59,464 nucleotides of DNA from Synechococcales cyanobacterium GL140_1_metabinner_5_sub (GTDB taxonomy: Bacteria > Cyanobacteriota > Cyanobacteriia > Cyanobacteriales > Chamaesiphonaceae), in contig JANYHM010000118.1 of the NCBI GenBank assembly GCA_025359065.1, positions 1 through 59,464 on the forward strand, read 5' to 3'. The notes beneath the pieces were generated by a model. That model did no database searches and was not told the origin of the DNA. It saw only the letters and a program-made list of their open reading frames with translations. Both the position numbers and the translations under genes were made by a program. This document shows positions 46,219 to 55,004 of the stretch, one piece after another. Each line of letters opens with the position of its first letter. Positions within the stretch are counted from its first letter, which is position 1.

Positions 46219-47457
46219 ATGTTTTATAAATCTTCAATTTTGGCCGCAATACTTGTTCTGATATCTATGGGTAACGCGATCGCCGCAGAACTCTCAAACA
46301 TAGAAACCTCCATTGCCGAACAACAATCAGAACTATTAGTTAATGCTCCCAATCTCAAAAGAGCCACCACTAAAAATAGTGCCAGCATCGCTAAAGCTCG
46401 ATTACTCAACATTAAAACTACAGCTCATACTATTCCCAATCCAATAGCTTCGCATACACCAGAGGCGATCGCTGCCACCAACGTAATTAATGATGATAGC
46501 AAAAGCCCAGAGCTAACCGACATCCCAGCAATTTCTGATGATTTTGCAGCACAACGTAAAATTGCTGATACCAGCTCAGAATTAAACGCAATCAAACAAT
46601 GGGAAATCAATAAATCTGTAACTCTCACCGATGTTTTACTGAACCCATCTCCAGTTTCAACAATAGCCCAAGCACCAGAAAAATTACCAGATAACTCCAT
46701 TCCATCTGCGGTAACTGACACAGCCCAGCCAGCCGTCGTTCCTTCGGAGCCAGGATCGCCAAAACCTTCACTTCAAATTCTCGAAGCCCAGAAACCAAAA
46801 CCTCAAAATAACGAACCCAAAAAATGGGCAGTAGGAGTACATACTCAATTTAGCACCACCGGCCTTATTGGCGTAGATGCCGGATACAAATTTAGCCCCA
46901 ACTTCCATGCTCGTCTAGGAATCAACACTGTAGGCTTTAATGTAGACTACACTAGCCAAGGCATTGACTATAAAGCCAAGTTCAACCCCACCAACGTCCA
47001 TCTCTTGGGCGATTTCTTCCCATTCGGTGGTGGCTTACGCTTAACTGGCGGCTTAGTATTCCAAAACAACCAATTTAACGCCACCGGCACCCCAAACAGC
47101 TCGGCAGTTCCTGGTGGAATCCCTACACAAATTAGCTTAGGCGGCATCAACTACAACATTAACGATGTAGGTCTTGTTTCAAGCGAAGGCTCCTTTAGCA
47201 ACAGCATAGCTCCTTATTTAGGTATTGGATTCGGTACACCTATTAGCCCCGGCTTAGGATTCAACCTTGATGCCGGAGTAATGTTTGCTGGATCAGCTAA
47301 TGTCAAAATGCGCGCCAATATCCCATCCTCAGTACCAGCAGCACTACAATCTCAAATTAGAACTAGCTTGATCGAACAAGAACGCAAAACTAATAACGAC
47401 ATTGGAGGCTTTAACGTTTACCCAGTGATTTCTGTTGGCGTTTCCTACGCATTTTAG
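46219..47457 (+). CDS. Outer membrane beta-barrel protein
   Basis: From the ATG at 46219 the protein starts with a clean signal peptide (YKSSILAAILVLISMG then NAIAAE cleavage); the frame opens at 46126 and earlier starts are possible. A low-complexity spacer (about 25-195) is followed by a barrel of about 220 residues: KKWAVGVHTQFSTTGLIGVD, AGYKFSPNFHARLGINT, FFPFGGGLRLTGGLVF, SIAPYLGIGFGTP, ending VYPVISVGVSYAF with terminal Phe. It should insert in the outer membrane. Its role, pore or structural, is unknown. Confidence 0.78.
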   Translation: MFYKSSILAAILVLISMGNAIAAELSNIETSIAEQQSELLVNAPNLKRATTKNSASIAKARLLNIKTTAHTIPNPIASHTPEAIAATNVINDDSKSPELTDIPAISDDFAAQRKIADTSSELNAIKQWEINKSVTLTDVLLNPSPVSTIAQAPEKLPDNSIPSAVTDTAQPAVVPSEPGSPKPSLQILEAQKPKPQNNEPKKWAVGVHTQFSTTGLIGVDAGYKFSPNFHARLGINTVGFNVDYTSQGIDYKAKFNPTNVHLLGDFFPFGGGLRLTGGLVFQNNQFNATGTPNSSAVPGGIPTQISLGGINYNINDVGLVSSEGSFSNSIAPYLGIGFGTPISPGLGFNLDAGVMFAGSANVKMRANIPSSVPAALQSQIRTSLIEQERKTNNDIGGFNVYPVISVGVSYAF

Positions 47458-47576
47458 TTGTTCAATCTGCACGCCCAAGTTGGGAGAAAGAGCCGGGGAT
47501 GAGGGGGATTTCCCCGATTCCCCCTTAAAATTCATATTTCTTGAAACCTTTGATTTACCGGCAAGTGATTTGTTAG

Positions 47577-48215
47577 CTAGCGACCTAATTCATGAAGCCG
47601 ATCAATTTCCGCAGTCCATTTTGCGGTGGCTTCATCTAACAAAGCCCGCTTGCTGCTGACTGGGGGTTCTAAAATATCACCGATGCGGATAGTCAAAGGT
47701 ACTGCTGCCGGAATTTTGCGGCCAGGGACTTCTAGTTCATGGGTGCCCCATAAGCTAATTGGAATCACTGGGACTTGGGCTTTGGCAGCGATTAAGGCTG
47801 CTCCAGCTTTCGGATCTGCAATTTTGCCATCGATAGTACGGGTTCCGCCCATAAATACTCCTAAGCCCCAGCCATTCTCCAAGTATTCCATAGCGGCTTT
47901 GATGGTGCCAGAACCAGCTCTTTCGCGGTTGACCGGGTAAGCACCATAAATTTTCATGGCGGTTTTGAGGACAGGGATGTCAAAAAGTTCTTCTTTGGCC
48001 ATATAGGCTACTGGTCTGCCCACACAACAAGAGAGTAGCACTGGGTCGTAATTGCTAGCATGGTTGCTGACTACCAAAAAAGGTCCTTTTTTGGGCACTT
48101 TTTCGGCACCATAAACTTTGCCCTGCCAATAATTGTGCAGCATTGGACTGACGACTAGCCACTTGAAGGCATAGTACATAAACAAACTAGGAAAAGGTTC
48201 ACGATCGCGGGTCAC
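47577..48215 (-). CDS. plsC: 1-acyl-sn-glycerol-3-phosphate acyltransferase (PlsC family)
   Basis: This enzyme acylates lysophosphatidic acid in membrane lipid synthesis. The 212 residues include the HX4D catalytic motif NHASNYD (H52, D57) and the block around VNRERAGSG. The block III motif, usually F-x-EGTR, reads FMGGTRT (121-127), so the Glu that helps hold glycerol 3-phosphate is G123. The rest, including VPVIPISLWGTHE, is intact. Acyltransferase function is likely, with possible altered acceptor use. Confidence 0.88.
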   Translation of the reverse strand: MTRDREPFPSLFMYYAFKWLVVSPMLHNYWQGKVYGAEKVPKKGPFLVVSNHASNYDPVLLSCCVGRPVAYMAKEELFDIPVLKTAMKIYGAYPVNRERAGSGTIKAAMEYLENGWGLGVFMGGTRTIDGKIADPKAGAALIAAKAQVPVIPISLWGTHELEVPGRKIPAAVPLTIRIGDILEPPVSSKRALLDEATAKWTAEIDRLHELGR

Positions 48216-48321
48216 GGTGTTGCTGCTCTACAAAATATTATTTACTTTAGCAGTTGCCGGTCTAGGTTTTGACCGGTCTAGATTTTGACTGGGTACCAGC
48301 AGGGGGTATTTTGGATATCTT

Positions 48322-48933
48322 TCACAACTTAGGTGGGGTGTCCTTGACAACAGCATGAACAATTTTAGAGACAATTGTTTCGAGTCGTTGCCAACCATCT
48401 TCGGTACTAAAATCTAAGCCGGCATAAGTTGGTCTGTCTTTAGAGCGCAGAATTAAGTAGGTAATGCCAGAACCCAAAAGGGTTATTAAAGCAGTCACAT
48501 CTTGGTCGGCAGGAATGTCGAACTTATCATAAAAAAAATCGGTGCGAGCAACTCTAGCTTTTTCCCGCACATCAATCAATTCTTTGGTTAATTCATTGTC
48601 TTCTAGTAAATCCCAGCGAATTATTTCTTGAGTGATTGGTCGATCGCGAAGTTCCTTTTGATAATAAATCAAGGCATAAGATAGCATGTCTGGTAAAGAC
48701 TTCAATTGATCAAAATCTGTTGGTACACTGGTGCTAGATAAGAAATTTGCCTCTTGACCAAAGGCTCGCAGCAAAGTGGGTAGATCGGTAAAGTATCGAT
48801 AGATCAAGACTTTATCTACGCCAGCTTCTCTGGCGATTGCATTAATTCCCAGAGAGCTAAATCCTGATTCAGCTAATAGCGTGCCGACTGCTTGTAAAAT
48901 ACGCGACTTAGTATCTTCTTTATTCCGAGCCAT
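48322..48933 (-). CDS. TetR family transcriptional repressor
   Basis: The N-terminal helix-turn-helix (ILQAVGTLLAESGFSSLGIN, then AIAREAGVDKVLIYRYF) is typical of TetR. The C-terminal ligand domain is about 140 residues. The gene is divergent from the thioesterase gene at 49191, and three copies of GTCAC-N6-GTGAC lie in the shared 250-bp intergenic region, the likely operators. Because the controlled gene is a hotdog thioesterase, an acyl-CoA or aromatic acid ligand is plausible but unproven. The start may be either of two adjacent Met codons (48936 or 48933). Confidence 0.9.
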   Translation of the reverse strand: MARNKEDTKSRILQAVGTLLAESGFSSLGINAIAREAGVDKVLIYRYFTDLPTLLRAFGQEANFLSSTSVPTDFDQLKSLPDMLSYALIYYQKELRDRPITQEIIRWDLLEDNELTKELIDVREKARVARTDFFYDKFDIPADQDVTALITLLGSGITYLILRSKDRPTYAGLDFSTEDGWQRLETIVSKIVHAVVKDTPPKL

Positions 48934-49037
48934 CAAAGTACCCTTGCTTATCAGTTTGTTCTAGACCAGGCTTTTACATTGTTCAATTGTCAGCCTGATA
49001 TCTTTTCTCCTTAATACCACGGCACTTTTCCTCAATT

Positions 49038-49053
49038 GTCACCGCTAAGTGAC
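49038..49053. promoter_or_regulatory. TetR operator candidate, site 1
   Basis: GTCAC-CGCTAA-GTGAC is a perfect inverted repeat with a 6-nt spacer, 105 bp upstream of the TetR start. It lies where it could control the repressor's own promoter. Confidence 0.7.
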
Positions 49054-49114
49054 CATTCTAGCTCACATACACCAAAATACATTGTCATCTATCAATAAAC
49101 TTAAGATTTAGGCA

Positions 49115-49143
49115 TTGTCACTTACTGGTGACTATGTTAGATT
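49115..49143 (+). promoter_or_regulatory. Thioesterase promoter with TetR operator site 2
   Basis: TTGTCA (49115-49120) and TAGATT (49138-49143) with 17 bp between them form a fair sigma-70 promoter. GTCAC-TTACTG-GTGAC (49117-49132) overlaps its -35 and spacer, so a bound repressor would block RNA polymerase. Confidence 0.7.
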
Positions 49144-49152
49144 AAAGGTGTT

Positions 49153-49168
49153 GTCACCTATGAGTGAC
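49153..49168. promoter_or_regulatory. TetR operator candidate, site 3
   Basis: GTCAC-CTATGA-GTGAC lies just downstream of the predicted -10 and 22 bp before the thioesterase ATG. With site 2, whose centre is 36 bp away, it could allow two dimers to act together. Confidence 0.7.
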
Positions 49169-49190
49169 TTAAAAAATTCAGGTTATTAAC

Positions 49191-49697
49191 ATGAAAAAAA
49201 ACACCTTTGATTTAGACACTTATCTCTATCAAATTAACTACGCTGGACAAGTCCACAGTGCAGTTTATGTTAACTGGATGGAAATTGGGCAGCTTAAAAT
49301 GCTTGATGCAGTCGGTTTACCCATCAGCACCTTAATCAATCTAGGATCTTTCCCTTCTTTGGCTCAAACCACAATAAATTACAAAACCCCACTGTTTTTA
49401 GGCGATCGAGTATGGATTGAAATGTGGCTAGCATCCTTGGGATATTCTTCGATCGTGATGCGGTTTCAGTTTTTTAATGCTAGTTCTAAGACCGAAAATG
49501 TTCGAGATCAAGTTATGGCTGCTGAGGGCTATCAACGCAGTATGTTTGTCGATAAAAATTCTTGGAAAGCTAAACGCTTTACTCGCGCAGAAAAAGATGC
49601 TTTTTTGCCCTATGTAGAAACCCAACCAATGGATGAAATTGATCTGTTACCCAAAAGCCCTCGTTTGCGAGCAGCAGTCAGTCGATCGAATAAGTAA
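49191..49697 (+). CDS. Hotdog-fold acyl-CoA thioesterase-like protein
   Basis: The 168 residues have a 4HBT/YbgC-type hotdog outline: YLYQINYAGQVHSAVYVNWMEIG as the first strand-helix and ISTLINLGSFPSLAQTTINY, then DRVWIEMWL. The usual catalytic Asp of the YbgC group (YxDTDxxGHV) is replaced in INYAGQVH, so mechanism or substrate may differ. It is divergent from a TetR gene and carries two operators at its promoter, so it is probably induced by an acyl or aromatic ligand. Confidence 0.8.
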   Translation: MKKNTFDLDTYLYQINYAGQVHSAVYVNWMEIGQLKMLDAVGLPISTLINLGSFPSLAQTTINYKTPLFLGDRVWIEMWLASLGYSSIVMRFQFFNASSKTENVRDQVMAAEGYQRSMFVDKNSWKAKRFTRAEKDAFLPYVETQPMDEIDLLPKSPRLRAAVSRSNK

Positions 49698-49748
49698 AAT
49701 CAGCTAGCTAATACCTGGGCAGCACAGGTGCTTCGCGCTACAATCAGG

Positions 49749-49781
49749 CTAGATTTCGATGAAAAATCGAAAGTAATCTAG
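49749..49781 (+). repeat. Hairpin in the leader of the ABC binding protein gene
   Basis: CTAGATT (49749-49755) pairs with AATCTAG (49775-49781), and inside it TCGAT pairs with ATCGA around GAAAA. It lies 21 bp before the ATG at 49803 and could be a leader structure or a terminator of the thioesterase gene. Confidence 0.45.
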
Positions 49782-49802
49782 TGATGAGGAGTTTCCGTTT
49801 TT

Positions 49803-51215
49803 ATGAATAAGTCTACGATCGCCATTTGCTTGGCTCTAAGCGCCTGCACCAGTCTTTTAACCAGTTGCGTAGATCCCGCACCCAATTCTCCTAAGGCAAC
49901 TACTCCTGGTACTAGTACCCCAGCAGCTTCGGCTGGTGCGCCGGATATTAGTTCCCCATTAAAATTAGGCACCTTACTTTCGGCTACCGGAGATGTGGCT
50001 TCGATCGCCGCACCCTTGCCCGAAGCCGTAAAACTAGCAGTCGCTAAAGTCAATAAATGTGGTGGTGTGAATGGCAAGCCCGTAGCCGAGGTAGTAGTAG
50101 AAGACGACCAAAGTAAGCCGGAGTCAGCAACAGCCGCCATGACTAAGCTAGCCACTGCCGATAAGGTTGCTGGAGTGGTGGGTTCTTTTGCTAGCAGTGT
50201 TTCTAGTGCTGCTACTTCGATCGCCACCAAAAACAAAGTAATGCAAATTTCTCCCGGCAGTACTAGTCCTAAATTTACGGAGTCGGCTAAAGAAGGTAAA
50301 TTCCAAGGATATTGGGCGCGCACGGCTCCTTCGGATATTCATCAAGCACCGGCTTTAGCCAAGGTTGCTTTCGATAAAGGCTTAAAAAAAGTGGCTGTAC
50401 TTTCGATCAAAAACGATTATGGTACTGCTTTCGAGAAAGAATTCATCGCCGCCTTTAAGAAACTGGGTGGGACAATCACCAACGAAAACAACTTAGTACA
50501 TTACGATCCCAAAGGTTCGACCTTTGATACCGAAGTAAAAACTGCTTTGGCCGGAAATCCCCAAGGATTAGCAGCGATCGTCTACCCTGATGAAAGTGGC
50601 CCATCGGTACTGAAAGCAGCCTACGAAAGTGGCTTGCTCAAAGGCGTACAGATATTAATGCCCGATGCTGGCTACTCTGATGCTTTCCCTAAACTGGTGG
50701 CAAAAACCAAAGAAGGTAAATCGATGTTGGCTGGGGCTTTAGGTACTGTTCCTGGTGCTAAAGGCAATGCCTATAAAGATTTTGAAGCTGCTTGGAAAAC
50801 CACCAACAAGCCTTTTACTCCTTATCTCGCTCAATCTTGGGATGCTGCGATGCTGATGATGTTGGCAGCCCAATCGGCAAAGTCCAACACTGGCGAAGGT
50901 ATTCAGAGCAAAATCCGGGAGGTGTCTGGCGGAACTGGTGGCGGCGAAGCAGTTACCGATGTCTGTAAAGGCTTGGAATTGCTCAAAGCTGGCAAAAAAA
51001 TTAACTACGAGGGAGCTAGTGGCGCGGTAGATATCGACGAATATGGCGATGTTTTGGGTAGCTACGATGTTTGGGAAATTCAGCCTGACAACACTTATAA
51101 GACCATTAATAACGTGTCGATCGGGGTGGCTAAAGAAGGCGCTAAGCCAGCCAAGCCCGACTCCAAATCTCCGGCTCCCAAAGAAGCAGAAAAGACCCCA
51201 GCTAAAGCTAATTAA
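49803..51215 (+). CDS. ABC transporter substrate-binding lipoprotein, branched-chain/neutral amino acid type
   Basis: The 470-residue protein has a lipoprotein signal (LLTSC, Cys at 22) and a Pro/Thr-rich spacer. A type I periplasmic binding fold follows: LKLGTLLSATGDVASIA, VEDDQSKPESATAAMTKL and VVGSFASSVSSAA. It resembles LivJ/UrtA-type proteins and especially cyanobacterial NatB. The Lys/Pro-rich C-terminal tail is unusual. No permease or ATPase gene adjoins, so it must work with components encoded elsewhere. Confidence 0.88.
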   Translation: MNKSTIAICLALSACTSLLTSCVDPAPNSPKATTPGTSTPAASAGAPDISSPLKLGTLLSATGDVASIAAPLPEAVKLAVAKVNKCGGVNGKPVAEVVVEDDQSKPESATAAMTKLATADKVAGVVGSFASSVSSAATSIATKNKVMQISPGSTSPKFTESAKEGKFQGYWARTAPSDIHQAPALAKVAFDKGLKKVAVLSIKNDYGTAFEKEFIAAFKKLGGTITNENNLVHYDPKGSTFDTEVKTALAGNPQGLAAIVYPDESGPSVLKAAYESGLLKGVQILMPDAGYSDAFPKLVAKTKEGKSMLAGALGTVPGAKGNAYKDFEAAWKTTNKPFTPYLAQSWDAAMLMMLAAQSAKSNTGEGIQSKIREVSGGTGGGEAVTDVCKGLELLKAGKKINYEGASGAVDIDEYGDVLGSYDVWEIQPDNTYKTINNVSIGVAKEGAKPAKPDSKSPAPKEAEKTPAKAN

Positions 51216-51229
51216 TAGCTTGGATTTAG

Positions 51230-51249
51230 GCGGGCTGGTGTCAGCCCGC
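51230..51249. terminator. Hairpin between the ABC binding protein and Hpt genes
   Basis: GCGGGCT (51230-51236) pairs with AGCCCGC (51243-51249) around GGTGTC. It sits between two convergent genes and overlaps the Hpt stop. No T-run is present. Confidence 0.55.
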
Positions 51250-51603
51250 TGCTTTGGTCGCTAAATAGGCTAGCAATTGATGCTGTTGAGTAGTTAATGC
51301 TGCTAGGCAGCTTTTTGCTGGCTCAAACTGTTCGGCTTTACCCGCTGCTTCGAGTTGCTTGGCGATCGAGGCCATTGATTCTACTCCCACGTTGGCGGTA
51401 GAACCTTTGAGGTAATGACCAAGTTCTTGTAGCTCTTTACTGCTTTTTCGCTCGATCGCGCTGCCGATAATAATTATTTGCTCAGTAACATCTGCCGCCA
51501 GCATATTCAGCAGTTCTAGCTGAAATTCTTCGTCTTCATCAGAAATTTGACTCAGGCGTTCCCAATCGATTTGTAAAGGCTGACCGTCAGGATCGAGGTT
51601 CAT
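51241..51603 (-). CDS. Stand-alone Hpt phosphotransfer protein
   Basis: From the ATG at 51603 it has 120 residues (the frame opens at 51648). The Hpt motif is ELGHYLKGSTANVG with phospho-acceptor H63. Four helices are expected. It can shuttle phosphate between a hybrid kinase and a response regulator; the partners are not adjacent. The hybrid CheA in this window has its own Hpt domain. Confidence 0.88.
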   Translation of the reverse strand: MNLDPDGQPLQIDWERLSQISDEDEEFQLELLNMLAADVTEQIIIIGSAIERKSSKELQELGHYLKGSTANVGVESMASIAKQLEAAGKAEQFEPAKSCLAALTTQQHQLLAYLATKAAG

Positions 51604-51796
51604 GGTGGTGGGGTAATGGTAGCACTCGATCAAATTATACCCAGACAAATCCCGGGAAGCCCTATTCTTTGCTTAGAGTATTTTTGATAGTTAAGTTTTT
51701 TTAGGAAAACGCCGCAGTGAGCTTGTATGTTGAATTGAGTTGAATTTTATGACTCAACTAACAATTAAGCCATTGATATGGTTTTTAGGAGTCTTT

Positions 51797-52537
51797 ATGT
51801 CCGCGCAGCCATTAGATACCTTTGATACTCTGCTTTCTTCTTTTCCATTATCAGTGCTGGCAGAAGGATTACAGGCTCAATGTGGTATGGCTGGCATAAG
51901 AGGCAACAGCTCAAATTCTGTTTCAATATTGGATTCTACTTATATTGCTGGCTTGGAGCATCGACTCAGTGCCCCTGAGCATTTGCGTAGAATAACTCAG
52001 ATTGCTTGCAAGCAAACTCGCTGCACTAATGTCGATTGGCAAGATGCGCTGCAAACTGCTCAATTTAAGCTAATTAAAGGGTTACGGGCAGGCAAGTTTA
52101 CTGGCACCGAGGCCGAGTTCGATCGCTGGGCATTGACTGTAGCAAAGTTTGCCATTATCGATCTGGTTCGTAGCTCGATGCGACACCATACTCAAAGCAT
52201 CGATCGGCTTTCTGAAGATAATTTGGCTATTGTGGATACTCTGACTAATTTTGATGATGAGCTTGCCCACATCGAATCTGCCGATTTTGCTTGGCAGGTG
52301 CGAGAAAGAGTTCTAGCTCTCGATCAATTGTATCCCAGCCGCTTTTACTGTCGCCTGTGGTTGGGTAAGGTCAATGATCAAACTCAATCCGAAATTGCCC
52401 AAAAGATAGGCTTGAGTCAAGGAACTGTCTCCAAGCGCTGGCAAGAGTTGATTAATCATTTAGCATCAGAATTAGGTATGGATTTGGCCACCGGTAAGGT
52501 ATCTGCGACAGCTAAAAATCGGGTGCGCTCTCAGTAG
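51797..52537 (+). CDS. Sigma-70 family factor (ECF-like)
   Basis: From the ATG at 51797 (AGGAG at 51787-51791, five nt spacing) it has 246 residues; the frame opens at 51740. Region 2 is visible as DALQTAQFKLIKGL and FDRWALTVAKFAIIDLVR. Region 4 has QSEIAQKIGLSQGTVSKRWQ, a helix-turn-helix. Region 3 is short, so it belongs to the group 3/4 type. No anti-sigma gene is adjacent. The 60-residue N-terminal extension is unassigned. Confidence 0.8.
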   Translation: MSAQPLDTFDTLLSSFPLSVLAEGLQAQCGMAGIRGNSSNSVSILDSTYIAGLEHRLSAPEHLRRITQIACKQTRCTNVDWQDALQTAQFKLIKGLRAGKFTGTEAEFDRWALTVAKFAIIDLVRSSMRHHTQSIDRLSEDNLAIVDTLTNFDDELAHIESADFAWQVRERVLALDQLYPSRFYCRLWLGKVNDQTQSEIAQKIGLSQGTVSKRWQELINHLASELGMDLATGKVSATAKNRVRSQ

Positions 52538-52692
52538 CAATGGTGGTAGCTAGCGACTTATGCTTGTGCCTCTTGGCTGCCGGTAATTTGTCAAAATCCG
52601 GCAGAAATCTGGCGCTAAAAAAACTTTGGCCGATCTGTATCGGTTGCTGCATTGTTCTGTAATATACTTCAGAAAAACCGTGGGATTTGCAC

Positions 52693-54096
52693 ATGATTGA
52701 CCTGCACCGCGATGCCAAAAATCTGCTGACAGATTTGATACGGCGCTATAAACACCAAGTAGACTATCTGGCTATTAGGTTAGAAGAAGCTGAAGGTATT
52801 GATATTTTATTGCGGGGCAATAAGGTAGAGACTCTCAGTGAAAGTATTTCGATCGGTGGTCAGGTGCGGGTCTGCCACAAAGGCGGCTGGGGTTTTGCTA
52901 GCTTCGATCGGCTGGATGATTTGGTGAGCCATATCGAAAACTCGATTTCTGCGGCCAAAATTGTGGGTGAAGAAGAAACTCTGTTAGCCGAGATTCAAGC
53001 AGTGCAAGACACCTATACCTTGCCTCTGATCGGCACAGATCCGCGTCAGATATCTCTGCTAGACAAAAAGAATCTTTGCCACCGCTATAACGAAATTCTG
53101 CGTCAAGTAGACTCTAAGGTGATTGCAACCCTAGTGCGCTACGGAGACAGTGCTCAGCGCTGTTGGTTGGCGACCTCTGATGGCACGCTGATTGAGCAGG
53201 CTTGGATTGACTTAGAAATGCGTTTTGCCGCCACGGCGCGCAGCGGTGAGACAGTGCAGACAGGCCGAGAAACAGTTGGTTCACGGAGTGCTTATGAAGA
53301 CTTGGCTAACTTAGATGTGGCGGTACAGGGGGCAGCACAGCGATCAGTAGATGCTTTAACTCTGCCGCCTATTCAAGGGGGCACCTATACGGTGGTGATC
53401 GATCCAGTCTTGACTGGTCTATTTGTCCATGAAGCCTTTGGTCATCTTTCGGAAGCTGATATGGCATACGAGAATCCTGATTTGCTAGAGTCCATGACTC
53501 TGGGGCGACGGTTTGGTAGTAAAGATTTGCAGATTTTTGATGGGGCAGCGCCGATCGGGCATCGGGGCAGTTACAAATACGATGACGAAGGTGTGCCTGG
53601 AACCACCACTCAACTTATTGAAGATGGGGTGTTGGTAGGTCGTCTCCATTCCCGTGAAACTGCTGGCAAGTTAGAAGAAGCTCCTACGGGGAATGCCCGC
53701 TGCTTAAGCTATCACTATCCGCCGATCGTGCGGATGACTAATACTTGGATTGGCCGAGGTAAAACGCCGGTACCACAGTTGTTTGATGGCATTAAAGAAG
53801 GTGTCTATGCCAAAAATTGGCTGAGCGGCATGACCAATGGTGAAATGTTTGTGTTCACTGCCGGGGAAGCCTGGATGATTCGGGATGGCAGGTTAGCTGA
53901 GCCGGTCAGAGATGTAACGCTAACTGGAAACGCCTTCGAGACTCTGGCTGATATAGAAGGCATTGGAGATGATTTTTTCTGGGATGAATCTGGCGGCTGC
54001 GGCAAAAGTGGCCAAAATGGTCTGGCTGTAGGCTGTGGTGGTCCGACATTACGGATTAAAGATGTCGTAGTAGGTGGCGAAGCCGACGAGATCTAG
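52693..54096 (+). CDS. tldD: TldD/PmbA family metallopeptidase
   Basis: The 467-residue protein (ATG at 52693; TTG two codons earlier) has the zinc-binding HEAFGH motif with H246, E247 and H251, and the later Cys C436 in GCGKSGQ that serves as a ligand in TldD. The N-terminal GNKVETLSESISIGGQVRV and central RSGETVQTGRE are family features. TldD works with TldE to degrade unfolded peptides or mature modified ones; no tldE gene is next to it. Confidence 0.93.
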   Translation: MIDLHRDAKNLLTDLIRRYKHQVDYLAIRLEEAEGIDILLRGNKVETLSESISIGGQVRVCHKGGWGFASFDRLDDLVSHIENSISAAKIVGEEETLLAEIQAVQDTYTLPLIGTDPRQISLLDKKNLCHRYNEILRQVDSKVIATLVRYGDSAQRCWLATSDGTLIEQAWIDLEMRFAATARSGETVQTGRETVGSRSAYEDLANLDVAVQGAAQRSVDALTLPPIQGGTYTVVIDPVLTGLFVHEAFGHLSEADMAYENPDLLESMTLGRRFGSKDLQIFDGAAPIGHRGSYKYDDEGVPGTTTQLIEDGVLVGRLHSRETAGKLEEAPTGNARCLSYHYPPIVRMTNTWIGRGKTPVPQLFDGIKEGVYAKNWLSGMTNGEMFVFTAGEAWMIRDGRLAEPVRDVTLTGNAFETLADIEGIGDDFFWDESGGCGKSGQNGLAVGCGGPTLRIKDVVVGGEADEI

Positions 54097-54157
54097 TTGG
54101 CTAAACAGCAGAATCCAATTGTAGGGTGGGCACTGCCCACGAGCTGCCGGATAAATA

Positions 54158-54562
54158 CTAGAGATTTGTGGAGATCGCATTCACTGGACAGGTCGGAATA
54201 CACTGCTCACAAACAATACACTTTGATCGAGCAAAGCCCAGCTTAAAAGTCTCAGGCATCAAATATAAAGCCTCAGTTGGACAGACCCCGGTGCAAAGCC
54301 CACAGTCTACGCAGGCATTTTCGTCGATCGAGATTTCTCGGTTGCTTAAGCCCACCTGAATTCCCTGAGAACGCATCCACTCGATCGCGGCTTCTAGCTC
54401 ATCAATATCTCCTGATAGCTCCACGATCATTTTGCCGATCTGGTTGGGGGCTACCTGGGCACGAATGGTGTTCACAGCCACGTTAAAGTCTTTGGCCAGT
54501 CGATAGGCCACGGGCATTTGGATGGTGCGACGGGGAAATGTGAGGTTAACGCGCTTTTTCAT
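54158..54562 (-). CDS. NIL domain plus 2x[4Fe-4S] ferredoxin protein
   Basis: The 134 residues join an N-terminal NIL domain (about 1-75; RVNLTFPRRTIQMPV, IVELSGDIDELEAAIEWM) to two 4Fe-4S motifs: C84, C87, C90, C94 and C115, C118, C121, C125. NIL domains are found on methionine ABC transporters and in proteins linked to sulfur amino acid metabolism, for example homocysteine formation. A redox role in sulfur metabolism is therefore likely. Confidence 0.92.
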   Translation of the reverse strand: MKKRVNLTFPRRTIQMPVAYRLAKDFNVAVNTIRAQVAPNQIGKMIVELSGDIDELEAAIEWMRSQGIQVGLSNREISIDENACVDCGLCTGVCPTEALYLMPETFKLGFARSKCIVCEQCIPTCPVNAISTNL

Positions 54563-54615
54563 GGCTAAGACTCTGGTGTTTTTTTATTGAAAATAATTAT
54601 GGTTTCATTTTTAAA

Positions 54616-54951
54616 CTAATTCCAATCGTCGTCGTCGTCCCACTCCTCTTGGCGGGGTAAAGCCTTGGGTAAATTGAGCTTAGGAAAACGATAGGCCATA
54701 TCCCCATCGTCGTCTACTTCGGGAACAGCATTAAGTACTGACACCTGTCGATCGAAATATTCTTTAGCCAAAGCGGCATCTACCTGAGCCACAGTTGCCA
54801 ATTGAATCAGCGCCACGATGCCATTGTTACTTTGAATTAGTTGATAAAAAGATTGTTCAAGGCGATCTTGCCGCTGTTTATCAGAATACCAGCGGGTTAA
54901 AAAGAATACGCCTGCGGCACCAAAACCTAAAACTACAATTAGTTGAAACAT
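54616..54951 (-). CDS. Small single-span membrane protein with acidic tail
   Basis: The 111 residues start with one membrane segment (LIVVLGFGAAGVFFL). A helical part follows, and the protein ends in an acidic stretch (EEWDDDDDWN). I believe similar proteins occur in other cyanobacteria, but no function is known. It lies between the NIL-ferredoxin and cyclophilin genes on the same strand. Confidence 0.68.
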   Translation of the reverse strand: MFQLIVVLGFGAAGVFFLTRWYSDKQRQDRLEQSFYQLIQSNNGIVALIQLATVAQVDAALAKEYFDRQVSVLNAVPEVDDDGDMAYRFPKLNLPKALPRQEEWDDDDDWN

Positions 54952-55004
54952 AGTAAATAAAATACGAAATGACTCCCCACTGTAGAGAGTCCAAAAATAA
55001 AGAA

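Noticed and set aside
48257-48288. Two 16-bp direct repeats (CCGGTCTAG-G/A-TTTTGA) as an operator or attachment site
   Set aside because: They are just two adjacent copies between plsC and the TetR gene, without symmetry or link to a recombinase.
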